Shown one piece after another: positions 15,289 through 22,104 of a DNA stretch of 64,000 nucleotides. This stretch comes from Oceanicella actignis (lineage in GTDB: Bacteria; Pseudomonadota; Alphaproteobacteria; Rhodobacterales; Rhodobacteraceae). Under the pieces are notes generated by a model. That model was not told the DNA's origin and did not search any database. It saw only the letters and a list, made by a program, of their open reading frames with translations. The stretch's first letter is position 1. Each line of letters starts with the position of its first letter. The stretch is taken from assembly GCF_008124525.1 (NCBI RefSeq), contig NZ_VNHJ01000001.1, forward strand, positions 310,001 to 374,000, read 5' to 3'. Made by a program: the position numbers and the translations under genes.

Positions 15289-16253
15289 TGGATCATCCCC
15301 ATGGCTTTTTCGCGCTCGATCTTCTCGAATGCGCGGTCGATGCAGCGGCGGAGGAAATCCTCGGAGACCCGACCGCCGGGACCGACGACGGAGGCGACCG
15401 GCTGGTTGGCGTCTTCGTGGCGGGAGGCCTCGAGCGGTTCGTCGCGCTTGGCGCCGAGGTAGGCGCGCATCGCCCGGTCGTAGGCCTTCGGGCTGGTGGG
15501 CGGGGCGTCGAAGCGGGCCCGCTGGTGACGGACGACGTCCAGGATCTCGTCGGGGCGCAGCCCGGCGTCGAGCCAGCGCCGGATGTGGAGCTGGGCGGTT
15601 GGCGGCATCCAGTAGGTCGGCAGCCTGAGGCCGCCATCGAGGCCGGCCGCGTGGAGGACGTCCGCGAAGAGCTCGTCGAGATCGCACGCCTCGGCTTGAG
15701 GTCCTGGCGCATCCGGCGTCGGCAGCGCCGTGTCTTCCGGAATGTGATCGTCCTCGCGCGCGCGCGCGCACATCACACTCACATAACAATTACCTATGAT
15801 AGGTTCGGGTGCAGCCGCTGCGGGGTTTTTTGCGCTCGGCTGCGGGGTTTTTGCCAGATACGGCGCATCCGCTGCGGGGTTTCGCGCCGAAAAACGGTGT
15901 TTCTCGTGCGGGGTTTTCTCATCATACCCCGCATCATGTGCGGGGTTTTGATCGTCAAACGGCGCATCCGATGCGGGGTTTTCGGCGCGCACATCGGGCA
16001 GAACGATGGTGTATCGGTTGGTGTTGGCTCGACCGCCGCCGCTTTCGATGCGGACCCATCCCGCCTTTTCCAGGCGCCTGAGAACGGACTGAACGCCCCT
16101 CGCGGAAAGGCGGGATTTCTTGCACAGGCCGTCGATGGACGGCCAGCATTCGCCATCCTCGTTCGCATAATCCGCAAGCGCGAGCAGGAGCAGCAGCTCG
16201 GATTTGTCCGCTGGGCCGATCTCAAGGATGGCCGACATCAATCGAAAACTCAT
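15285..16253 (-). CDS. phage replication initiator, O-like, with internal origin
   Basis: A 322-residue protein. The N-terminal domain is a winged helix: FRLMSAILEIGPADKSELL, GECWPSIDGLCKKSRLSARG, VLRRLEKAGWVRIESGGG, TNRYTIVLP. The middle (about residues 90-155) is a repetitive NPA-x-DAP / KTP region that is simply the translation of the DNA iterons. The C-terminal half is helical (PTAQLHIRRWLDAGLRPDEI, EDFLRRCIDRAFEKIEREKA) and may bind helicase or loader. ATG 16253 overlaps the resolvase stop. Lambda O binds iterons inside its own gene to open the origin, and the same arrangement is seen here. Initiator function is inferred from domain, position and iterons. Confidence 0.8.
   Translation of the reverse strand: MSFRLMSAILEIGPADKSELLLLLALADYANEDGECWPSIDGLCKKSRLSARGVQSVLRRLEKAGWVRIESGGGRANTNRYTIVLPDVRAENPASDAPFDDQNPAHDAGYDEKTPHEKHRFSARNPAADAPYLAKTPQPSAKNPAAAAPEPIIGNCYVSVMCARAREDDHIPEDTALPTPDAPGPQAEACDLDELFADVLHAAGLDGGLRLPTYWMPPTAQLHIRRWLDAGLRPDEILDVVRHQRARFDAPPTSPKAYDRAMRAYLGAKRDEPLEASRHEDANQPVASVVGPGGRVSEDFLRRCIDRAFEKIEREKAMGMIH
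15781..15803. other. AT-rich stretch beside the iterons (possible unwinding element)
   Basis: This short run, reading acataacaattacctatgat and then agg, is strikingly AT-rich in its surroundings and begins 16 bases before the first iteron. Origins of this type place an easily melted segment next to the initiator sites. Confidence 0.45.
15819..15982. repeat. iteron array inside the initiator gene (putative phage origin)
   Basis: Six direct copies of TGCGGGGTTT(T) start at 15819, 15841, 15873, 15907, 15939 and 15972. The third copy ends in C instead of the fourth T. The spacings are 22, 32, 34, 32 and 33 bases, close to two or three helical turns, so the copies face the same side of the helix. 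One inverted copy (ACCCCGCA) lies at 15926-15933. The array is in the coding region for the linker of the replication initiator, as in lambda-type origins. Confidence 0.75.
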
Positions 16254-16693
16254 GCCCAGCGCCTCCCATACCAGGCAATGAGCGCGGCTTCGGCGCGGCC
16301 GTCGTCCCTGGCGCGCGTCCATTGGTGAGCGTCGTCGGGGAAAAACTCGTCGGCCCTCCGGCGCGCGGCGGCCTTGTCGGCCGGCACGTTCAGGCTCCGC
16401 TTCCATTGGGCGGGGGTGACTTCCCGCACCGCGATCCCGGCCGAGAACAGCATGGCCTTGAGCGCGCCGTAGGCTTCGGCGATGCGGGCGATGTTGCGGA
16501 CGCCGATGTGCGGAGGGTAGATCGGCTGCTCGAGGACCGCAAAGGTGACGGGAGTCCACTCAGCCAGCGCGGCATGGAGGCCCGCGGGCGTCTGCGGCAG
16601 GTCGATGGCCGCGACGCGCCACGATCCGTCGCCCCTGCGCAACCGCGCCAGCCCGCCACGGCGGCCCGGGTCAATTCCCAAGATGATCGTCAT
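16250..16693 (-). CDS. RuvC-like Holliday junction resolvase
   Basis: A 147-residue RNase H-fold nuclease. The first strand carries IILGIDPG with the catalytic Asp8. VTFAVLEQPIYPP near residue 55 supplies the Glu. VTPAQWKRSLNVPADKAAAR follows, and the C-terminal RDDGRAEAALIAWYG supplies the last acidic residues in the pattern typical of RuvC. It resolves branched DNA before packaging. GGGGAG stands six bases before the ATG. It is the first gene after the intrinsic terminator at 16739-16768 and overlaps the initiator gene by ATGA. Confidence 0.85.
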   Translation of the reverse strand: MTIILGIDPGRRGGLARLRRGDGSWRVAAIDLPQTPAGLHAALAEWTPVTFAVLEQPIYPPHIGVRNIARIAEAYGALKAMLFSAGIAVREVTPAQWKRSLNVPADKAAARRRADEFFPDDAHQWTRARDDGRAEAALIAWYGRRWA

Positions 16694-16738
16694 GATCTCC
16701 CCTCATCGAGTGTTGCGCGCCTGGTTGGCTTGTCCTGG

Positions 16739-16768
16739 AAAAGCCCCGGCGGCTTCGCACCGCCGGGG
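16739..16768 (-). terminator. intrinsic terminator within the lytic arm
   Basis: On the minus strand CCCCGGCGG, loop TGCGAAG, CCGCCGGGG form a perfect 9-bp GC-rich stem followed by CTTTT. The hairpin is at 16744-16752 / 16760-16768 with the U-tract at 16742-16739. It lies in the 180-base gap between the 154-residue regulator-like gene and the resolvase gene, in the middle of an otherwise continuous operon, like lambda tR1. This implies antitermination or premature termination control. Confidence 0.75.
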
Positions 16769-16873
16769 AGTTGGGCCCATGCGGGCCGCCGTCAGGGAGG
16801 TTCGCCGGGATCGCGGCCGCGCCGCCCGGCTCGACGCGCATCACCCCGGAAGCGGGCCGGCCGCGCATTCCTG

Positions 16874-17338
16874 TCATCCGCTCTTGCTGACCGTCGCGGC
16901 GGACGCCTTTGCCTCCAGCGCCCGCTCGAGCGCGCGCATCGCCTCGATCGCCTCGCGGATCTCGGCGAGAACACGCCCGAGCTGCGCGTCATCGAGGTCG
17001 AGGACGGCGCGCGGCATCTGAGCGACAGCCTCGCCGATCTCCTTGGCCGCCGTCTCGACGGCCTGCATGACGTCCGGCGCCTCCTGGACCGTGTGGGCTC
17101 GCCGCGCCATCCAGTTGGTGACGGGATAGATGCCCAGCTCGTCCTCGAGCGCGAGCACATGGTGCACAGGGGGCGGCGGCAGGTCCCCGCTCAGCCGGCG
17201 GCTCAGCGTCCCCTTGCAGACACGCTCGCCGGGCCAGCGGTCGTTGATCGCCTGGGCCGCCGCGTCGAGGTTCTGGTGCGCCGAGACCAGCGCCCGGACC
17301 TTGGCGCGCAGGACGGTGAGGGCCATGTCGTCGCTCAT
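16874..17338 (-). CDS. phage regulatory-region protein with HTH-like N-terminus
   Basis: A 154-residue protein, joined by ATGA to the preceding gene. Residues about 5-60 (LTVLRAKVRALVSAHQNLDA, AAQAINDRWPGERVCKGTLS, RRLSGD) look like a DNA-binding domain in which a CKGTLSRRLSG helix would be the recognition helix. A Val/Leu region follows (HHVLALEDELGIYPVTNWMA), then a long Ala/Glu-rich coiled coil. The gene lies between Cro and an intrinsic terminator, the place of cII or antiterminator genes in lambda-like phages. Which of these it is cannot be told. Confidence 0.65.
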   Translation of the reverse strand: MSDDMALTVLRAKVRALVSAHQNLDAAAQAINDRWPGERVCKGTLSRRLSGDLPPPPVHHVLALEDELGIYPVTNWMARRAHTVQEAPDVMQAVETAAKEIGEAVAQMPRAVLDLDDAQLGRVLAEIREAIEAMRALERALEAKASAATVSKSG

Positions 17339-17541
17339 CGCCGGCCCTCCTCGCGCGCGCGCATCTCCCAGGCGATCAGCTCCGAGGCCAGAAGGGCGAA
17401 CATCTCCGCCCTTCTTTCGCTCGAGGTGATGCGATACTCTCGCATCAGGTTGGCGTGGGCCGTGGACGCATCCGCCGCGTCGCGGATGAGTCTTCGCAGG
17501 CGCTCGGCCTGATCGGAGGTGTCGATGGCGGTCCAGCTCAT
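17335..17541 (-). CDS. hypothetical phage protein, 68 aa
   Basis: ATG 17541 begins MSWTAIDTSDQAERLRRLIR. The short protein is a single helical bundle (DAADASTAHANLMREYRITS, RRAEMFALLASELIAWEMRA) without recognisable motif. It overlaps the next gene by ATGA and its start overlaps, head to head, the 5' end of the plus-strand DUF4145 gene. It probably belongs to the early lytic transcript starting at cro. Confidence 0.55.
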   Translation of the reverse strand: MSWTAIDTSDQAERLRRLIRDAADASTAHANLMREYRITSSERRAEMFALLASELIAWEMRAREEGRR

Positions 17542-18268
17542 CGTTTCATGCCCTTTCTGCGGACGTGAAGAGGTCGGCGCCCAGATGAAAGGCGCCTGGA
17601 AGGCGGGCGCGGATGCGTTCGGGGTGAAGCCGGAAGGCGCCGAAGGCGAGGGCGTCGCCATCTGCGGCGCGTGCAACTCGGCGATGATCGTCTATTTCGA
17701 CTTTTCGGCAGCCCGTAAGCTGAGCCACCCGGCGGGGCATGACCCGCTCGGACGCATTCGGGACTTTGCAAGGAACGAAAACCGGCTGGTCTCGCTCGTC
17801 GATGTCAGGGAGGAGACCGGGTTCGCCATGCTCGGCGTTCTGCCGAACCCGCCGCTCCAGGAAGTTCCGGCCCATCTCCCGCCGAAGGTCGAGCGCGCGA
17901 TGGTCGACGCCGAAAGGGCGTTTCTCCGCCGGGATTGGAACGGCGCCGCGGCCCACTACCGCAAGGCGGTGGACCGGGCGGTCTCGATGATCCTCCGCAA
18001 GGTCGGGTCGGGCGACAAGCTCGCCGGCAAGATGCTCGGCGCCAAGCTCGGCATCCTCGAAGACGCCGGCCTTCTGCCCGAGCCGATGCTCGACTGGATC
18101 AGGATTGTGAAGGACCAGGGCAACTTCGCCCTTCACGAAGACGACCGCGACTTCGACAGCGCGGCCGAGATCGAGCCAGCGAGGCGTTTCGCGCGGCTCC
18201 TGCTCGAATACCTGTTCACGCTGCCCGAAGAGGTCAGGTTGGCGCGCGAGGGCGTCGTTCAGGACTGA
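17525..18268 (+). CDS. DUF4145 domain protein with zinc ribbon (accessory gene)
   Basis: A 247-residue protein from ATG 17525 (GTG 17519 is possible). The N-terminus forms a four-cysteine zinc ribbon, CPFCGREE near residue 9 and CGACNSAMI near residue 46. The rest is the DUF4145 helical domain: PPKVERAMVDAERAFLRRDW, NGAAAHYRKAVDRAVSMILR, MLDWIRIVKDQGNFALHEDD. DUF4145 is often found alone or fused to restriction-type proteins. The gene is transcribed against the lytic operon, between cro and the replication genes. This marks it as an accessory (moron) gene probably expressed in the lysogen. Its function is unknown. Confidence 0.8.
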   Translation: MAVQLIVSCPFCGREEVGAQMKGAWKAGADAFGVKPEGAEGEGVAICGACNSAMIVYFDFSAARKLSHPAGHDPLGRIRDFARNENRLVSLVDVREETGFAMLGVLPNPPLQEVPAHLPPKVERAMVDAERAFLRRDWNGAAAHYRKAVDRAVSMILRKVGSGDKLAGKMLGAKLGILEDAGLLPEPMLDWIRIVKDQGNFALHEDDRDFDSAAEIEPARRFARLLLEYLFTLPEEVRLAREGVVQD

Positions 18269-18324
18269 CCCGGCAACCCTGTTTTCTCGCCCCAGGTCGC
18301 GGGCAATGGCAGCCTGAGCGCATG

Positions 18325-18552
18325 TCATGCCGCCCGGTCCTTCCGTCTGGCCATCTCCTGCCTCAGCACGAAGAGGTCCTCGGGCGTGACCGAGTGCCCG
18401 GCCCGCCGCGCGGCCTCGATGATCGCCGCGTCGTGCTTCGCCGGGATCGAGCCGCGGGCGAACCAATGCTTAACCGTCGCCTCGGGCTTTTTCAGTGCCC
18501 GCGCGAGTGCAGCGGCGCTCCCCCAAATGGAAATCAGATCTCGCTGGTTCAT
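18325..18552 (-). CDS. cro: Cro-like repressor
   Basis: A 75-residue protein, MNQRDLISIWGSAAALARAL, then KKPEATVKHWFARGSIPAKH and DAAIIEAARRAGHSVTPEDL. It is a helix-turn-helix of the YdaS/Cro type with a short dimerisation tail. ATG 18552 is only seven bases from a plausible -10 box (CATTTT, 18565-18560) with TTGACA 17 bases further up, so the message is probably leaderless. The frame continues upstream of this promoter, but that part would not be transcribed. It starts the lytic arm and is divergent from the CI-like gene. Confidence 0.82.
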   Translation of the reverse strand: MNQRDLISIWGSAAALARALKKPEATVKHWFARGSIPAKHDAAIIEAARRAGHSVTPEDLFVLRQEMARRKDRAA

Positions 18553-18599
18553 GCGGTGCAAAATGGATTGTCTTGCGCAGACTGTCAATCCCTTTCGCA
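18553..18599. promoter_or_regulatory. CI/Cro operator region with cro promoter
   Basis: Two inverted copies of one element face each other: TGCAAAATGGATTG at 18557-18570 on the plus strand and TGCGAAAGGGATTG at 18599-18586 on the minus strand, identical at 11 of 14 positions or more. The minus-strand cro promoter (TTGACA 18588-18583, 17-base spacer, CATTTT 18565-18560) lies within them. An 18-base block, GCGGTGCAAAATGGATTG, is repeated exactly at 21828-21845 in front of the other early operon. Confidence 0.75.
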
Positions 18600-18625
18600 T
18601 CGCAGGAGCGGTTAAGAGTCCGCTC

Positions 18626-19210
18626 ATGGAACCGAGTGAGCGCCTCCGCTTGGCGAGGGAAAGAGCGGGCTTTGAAACAGCAGCCGAAGCCGCGAGGCGG
18701 TTCGGGTGGCAGATCGTAACCTATAGGCATCACGAGAACGGCACGCGGGGTTTTAGGCGGCCGGACGCGCTCAAATACGCCCGCGCCTTCCGGGTGTCGC
18801 CTGAGTGGCTTCTGTTCGGGACGGGCGGGCCGGAGAAGAAGAGCGTGCCGCTTGTGGGCTATGTCGGGGCGGGCGCCGAGATCTTCACGCTGGACGAGGG
18901 CGTTGGCGCGCTTGACGAGGTCGATCCGCCGCCCGGCATCGGCCCGGAAGCGGTCGCGGTGCGAGTGCGGGGCGACAGCATGTGGCCGCGCTACATGGAC
19001 GGCGACGTGCTGATCTATGACCGCCACGCGCCCCTGGATCGCGTGGACGGCAGGGAATGCGTGGTGGCGCTTCCGGACGGGCGGCGCTTCGTCAAGATCG
19101 TCCGGCGGAACCCGGATGGAACGTTCACGCTCGAAAGCTGGAACGCGCCCCCGATCCACAACGTGACGCTGGACTGGGCCGCCGAGATCGCCTGGGTCAA
19201 GCGCGGGTAG
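18626..19210 (+). CDS. cI: CI-like prophage repressor, S24 peptidase
   Basis: A 194-residue repressor. The N-terminal HTH covers residues 1-65 (SERLRLARERAGFETAAEAA, GWQIVTYRHHENGTRGFRRP). The S24 self-cleavage domain follows: VPLVGYVGAGAEI includes the Ala-Gly-type cleavage region, VRVRGDSMWPRYMDGDVLI has the nucleophile Ser in GDSM, and RRFVKIVRRNPDGTFTLES carries the catalytic Lys. It should bind the operators at 18.56 and 21.83 kb, keep the prophage silent and respond to RecA during DNA damage. The start at 18626 is chosen because the frame further upstream covers the operator. Confidence 0.92.
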   Translation: MEPSERLRLARERAGFETAAEAARRFGWQIVTYRHHENGTRGFRRPDALKYARAFRVSPEWLLFGTGGPEKKSVPLVGYVGAGAEIFTLDEGVGALDEVDPPPGIGPEAVAVRVRGDSMWPRYMDGDVLIYDRHAPLDRVDGRECVVALPDGRRFVKIVRRNPDGTFTLESWNAPPIHNVTLDWAAEIAWVKRG

Positions 19211-19296
19211 GAGGTCATGCCGTGCGGCGGGGCGCCGATGCCATGATGGCGCTGTCGGCGGAGCTGGAGGGGAAAGTGTGAGAAAAGGATCTGACT

Positions 19297-20208
19297 GTGA
19301 AGATTACGATGCGTTTCGAACAAGCGTTTGCCCGCGCTGACGACCCTGCCAGAAAGAGCGGTGCGGTTCTCCAGGATTTTGACATTCAGAAGGCTTTCAA
19401 GGAGGTCGCGGGGGCTGCCGGACACGAGAGGTGGACCGGATCGCACGGGGAGAAGACCGTTCAGCTCATAGATTGGCGTGACAAGAACCAGGTTTGTTTC
19501 ATCGCGGTCGGCGCATTTGTTCCCCGCAAGGACACAGCGGTGCTGGCGATGGACGTCGACGACAGCGCACCGCCCGGCATAGAGGCATTCCCTCCGCCTC
19601 AGTCCAAGGAATTCCTGCAGGCGCATGTTGCCGCCCTGTTGGACAGGCACAACGTGCTCTGGTGCGCGACCCGGCGGGGAACCGCTGCGCTGCTTGCCAG
19701 CCTGCTATTCGATATGCAGCAGAAATTGGGGGTTCCGCCTCAAAAGGTGACGTTCAAGAAGCCATTGGCCCCCGATGTTGTGCAGGAGATCAAACGGCAT
19801 GGCGTGGTGTCAATTGATGCCAAGTTGGCTGCGTCCCGGGCAGATATTGAGCGAGGCCACGGCGGCGGTCTGGCGGCTCTCGGGAGAATGATTTTCAAGC
19901 CGCGGGCAGAGGGCGAAGATGGCGACCTGAGGGCATCCGTTCGGCTAGAGGTCGGCAAGCGGGGTTTCTCAGCGCAGGGCAAGTCTGATATGCTGGCCAG
20001 AGAGATCGCGCAGGATCTTCTGGAACAGGATCAAGACGACATAACTTTTGTTCTCGGCAACGGAAAAAAATATAAATCAAATCAGCTGTGGCAGAGCAAA
20101 AGTATCAATGTCAAAGAAAATGGCGACACTTTCCAGATCCTTGACGCCTTCAACCAACTTGCCCAGTGGCGCGACGAATTGATTAAAAATGGCGAGATCG
20201 CTAAATAG
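19297..20208 (+). CDS. RexA-position soluble protein of a two-gene immunity-region unit
   Basis: A 303-residue soluble protein from GTG 19297, with AAAAGGA upstream (ATG 19309 is possible). It follows the CI-like gene by 86 bases on the same strand. No known domain is clear. A first part (DKNQVCFIAVGAFVPRKDTA) is beta-rich. Around residue 125 comes DRHNVLWCATRRGTAALLAS, and near residue 165 HGVVSIDAKLAASRADI. The pattern of a mid-protein strand-loop and a later V-x-DAKL element loosely recalls lambda RexA, but similarity is too low to assert homology. The C-terminus is charged and Asn/Lys-rich, and its DNA is markedly more AT-rich than the phage average. It overlaps the membrane-protein gene by 20 bases. 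Confidence 0.7.
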   Translation: MKITMRFEQAFARADDPARKSGAVLQDFDIQKAFKEVAGAAGHERWTGSHGEKTVQLIDWRDKNQVCFIAVGAFVPRKDTAVLAMDVDDSAPPGIEAFPPPQSKEFLQAHVAALLDRHNVLWCATRRGTAALLASLLFDMQQKLGVPPQKVTFKKPLAPDVVQEIKRHGVVSIDAKLAASRADIERGHGGGLAALGRMIFKPRAEGEDGDLRASVRLEVGKRGFSAQGKSDMLAREIAQDLLEQDQDDITFVLGNGKKYKSNQLWQSKSINVKENGDTFQILDAFNQLAQWRDELIKNGEIAK

Positions 20209-20737
20209 ATATGCTGGCAGACGGGTCGAATGGCTCGCGGTTTGGGCTGCGATCAGCCTCATACTTTCATTCGTAGCGGCGTACATGACCAGAGGTGTTC
20301 CCTACGAAACCATCTCAGCATTCTTCAATGTACAGGTTACCTTTCTCAGCATTACTGGCGGCATCCTCCTTGCCGTCCTCGCGGTGAGTGGTGATTTCGT
20401 CGCGATCGGGCACTTCACGCAAAATCAACTGCGGCTGGAAGAGCTCCATGTAGACCACAACTTAATGTGGTTCGTATGGTTGATATTCCTGTTCTTGCTG
20501 ACAGCATTCGGATTAAGCCTCTTTGTGCTCGTCCAAGACGTCCTGTCTGACAGCCTGATCGAATATGCCCGCCCAATACTTGTGGCCATGTCAATTTGGG
20601 CCGGGCTCCTGTCACTTGCGCTTCCGTGGGTGCTGCAGCGGGTCTATCGGACGAAGTTTCGGCGAATGCAGGATGCGCGGAAAAAAGAGGATGCGCGCCG
20701 CGTGGATTCCAATCCAACGCCGCGCCCTGATGCGTGA
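20189..20737 (+). CDS. four-helix membrane protein, RexB-position partner
   Basis: A 182-residue inner-membrane protein. Four hydrophobic segments are visible: about 15-33 (WLAVWAAISLILSFVAAYMT), 44-66 (VQVTFLSITGGILLAVLAVS), 92-116 (LMWFVWLIFLFLLTAFGLSL) and 131-150 (LVAMSIWAGLLSLALPWVL). The C-terminal tail is basic and cytosolic. The start overlaps the upstream gene by 20 bases, so the two are surely co-translated. Lambda RexB also has four membrane helices and follows rexA in the cI operon, where it acts as an ion channel triggered by RexA during superinfection. The size and topology also fit KwaA-type proteins. The function here is inference from order and topology. Confidence 0.75.
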   Translation: MARSLNRYAGRRVEWLAVWAAISLILSFVAAYMTRGVPYETISAFFNVQVTFLSITGGILLAVLAVSGDFVAIGHFTQNQLRLEELHVDHNLMWFVWLIFLFLLTAFGLSLFVLVQDVLSDSLIEYARPILVAMSIWAGLLSLALPWVLQRVYRTKFRRMQDARKKEDARRVDSNPTPRPDA

Positions 20738-20783
20738 CCCAGCCTTGCTGATCGCCCTGCGCTGAATCCCCTTCTCCCAGGCG

Positions 20784-21707
20784 CTATAAGAGCCGCATCT
20801 GCTTCGGGCCCGGAACGTGGCGGATGACCTTCACGACGCGCGTTGCCAGCTTCCTGATCTCGTTCCCGATCTCCTGCTCTTCTTCCAGTTCGACAAGAAG
20901 CTTGTCCGCCGCCGAAAACGACACGTCCCCGTTTTCGACCTTTCGCAGGAATTCCTGATCCTCGATCGTGGCGGTGAAGGTCGTGTCTCCGTCGGTGAAC
21001 CGCCACTTGTAATCGCCGCGGAAATGCGTGCTCACCAGCTCCAGCCATACCTGGCGGCGCGTCGTCATGGTTTCCGGCTCGCGCTCCTCTGGCGGCGGCA
21101 GCCGCAAGGACCGGGCCTCGCTGCGCCTGATGGACCATGACCTCGTCCCGTCCTGGTCTGCGACGAACGTCTGATCGATGCCTTCGGCGTTCGACAGCCG
21201 CTCTCCAAAGCGCGCAAGGGCCTCTCGGAAAGCCGGATCCTCGATCAGCCTGGCGGCCGCCGGGGAAAGCTTCAGCTCCTTTCCGTCAAGCTCGATCGTC
21301 ACCGAACCGTCCGCGTGTCGCGACGTCCTTTCTGGCCTTCGGCCGCGCAGGCGCTTGACGATCCCCAGAACACCCAGGCTCACGCCCGCGGCGAGGCTTC
21401 CCGACTTGATGAGGACGTCGAGCAGGTTGTTCGCCGCGACCACCCGATCCTGGTGCGAGGCGGCGGCGTCGATGACCCCCAAGATCTGATCCAGGACCCC
21501 GACATCGAGGCCGAGGTTGACCAGGAAGCTGCCCGGCGCGGTGGCGGTGATGACGACGCGCGCCGAAGCGCGGTCGCCGTTCACCGCTTGGTTCGCGGCC
21601 TTGAGGACGTCGGCCCAGGCGACCAGCAGCGGCGCCAGATCGGCGACCTCCATCTCGCCGCGCGCCGCCTCGCCGTCGAAGCCGATGGTGATTCTCGCCC
21701 TGCTCAT
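20784..21707 (-). CDS. hypothetical prophage protein, 307 aa
   Basis: ATG 21707 (MSRARITIGFDGEAARGEME) has GGAGA seven bases upstream; a start at 21743 is less likely. Residues 1-75 form an alpha/beta unit ending in a beta strand (ARVVITATAPGSFLVNLGLD). A hydrophobic Gly/Leu stretch at about 115-135 (SGSLAAGVSLGVLGIVKRL) could be one membrane helix. The last third is beta-rich (GDYKWRFTDGDTTFTATIED) with an acidic helix. The gene runs convergent to the Rex-like pair and divergent from the early recombination operon, and probably uses the same operator region. I do not recognise a family with known function. Confidence 0.65.
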   Translation of the reverse strand: MSRARITIGFDGEAARGEMEVADLAPLLVAWADVLKAANQAVNGDRASARVVITATAPGSFLVNLGLDVGVLDQILGVIDAAASHQDRVVAANNLLDVLIKSGSLAAGVSLGVLGIVKRLRGRRPERTSRHADGSVTIELDGKELKLSPAAARLIEDPAFREALARFGERLSNAEGIDQTFVADQDGTRSWSIRRSEARSLRLPPPEEREPETMTTRRQVWLELVSTHFRGDYKWRFTDGDTTFTATIEDQEFLRKVENGDVSFSAADKLLVELEEEQEIGNEIRKLATRVVKVIRHVPGPKQMRLL

Positions 21708-21827
21708 GCCGCTGTCTCCAGTCTGCGGGTTCGTCACGACCATGCCTTCCACCTCGCGCGCCTGCAATGCGCGCGGCGCTGTGGGCAGCCCGGCGCGCGC
21801 GCTTGATTCGCGTGCGACCAAAAAAGC

Positions 21828-21871
21828 GCGGTGCAAAATGGATTGACAGGCCGACATGCGGTGCATAACGT
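21828..21871 (+). promoter_or_regulatory. early-operon promoter with CI operator (pL-like)
   Basis: GCGGTGCAAAATGGATTG at 21828-21845 is an exact 18-base copy of the cro-cI operator element. It overlaps TTGACA at 21843-21848, followed by a 17-base spacer and TAACGT at 21866-21871. A further ATGCGGTGCA (21856-21865), also present at 18551-18560, lies in the spacer. Repressor bound here would block the -35 box of the recombination-integration operon. Confidence 0.75.
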
Positions 21872-21934
21872 ATTCATATCGGCCGCCGAAGAAGCTTCGG
21901 CCGATCGCGGCCCCACCTTCAAGGGAGACACCAG

Positions 21935-22090
21935 ATGCCCAAACTGCCCGCCGCCCCGGTTTTCATCGTCACGCACCCGCACCTGTTCGGCGACCGGCCG
22001 CTGCTGCGCCGGCTCGCCTGGGCCGCGCTGATGAGCGCGCGGGGCCGGCGCATGCGCCAGGCCCGCATCGCCCTCGATCTGACGGCGTGA
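21935..22090 (+). CDS. small basic phage protein, 51 aa
   Basis: First gene behind the early promoter, with AAGGGAGA ten bases before the ATG. It encodes MPKLPAAPVFIVTHPHLFGD, then RPLLRRLAWAALMSARGRRM, ending DLTA. It is short, strongly basic and has no recognisable domain. Its good ribosome binding site and its position as leader gene of a CI-controlled operon support it. Confidence 0.55.
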   Translation: MPKLPAAPVFIVTHPHLFGDRPLLRRLAWAALMSARGRRMRQARIALDLTA

Positions 22091-22104
22091 TGAGGAGGAA
22101 CGAC

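Noticed and set aside
15819-15982. Iteron array considered as a CRISPR array
   Set aside because: The repeats are about 11 bases, lie inside a coding gene and have spacings of one to three helical turns. No 24-40 base palindromic repeats or cas genes are present.
16671-16877. 68-codon minus-strand frame between the regulator-like gene and the resolvase gene
   Set aside because: Although its start overlaps the previous stop, an intrinsic terminator hairpin (16739-16768) lies inside it and its translation is low-complexity Gly/Pro/Arg sequence.
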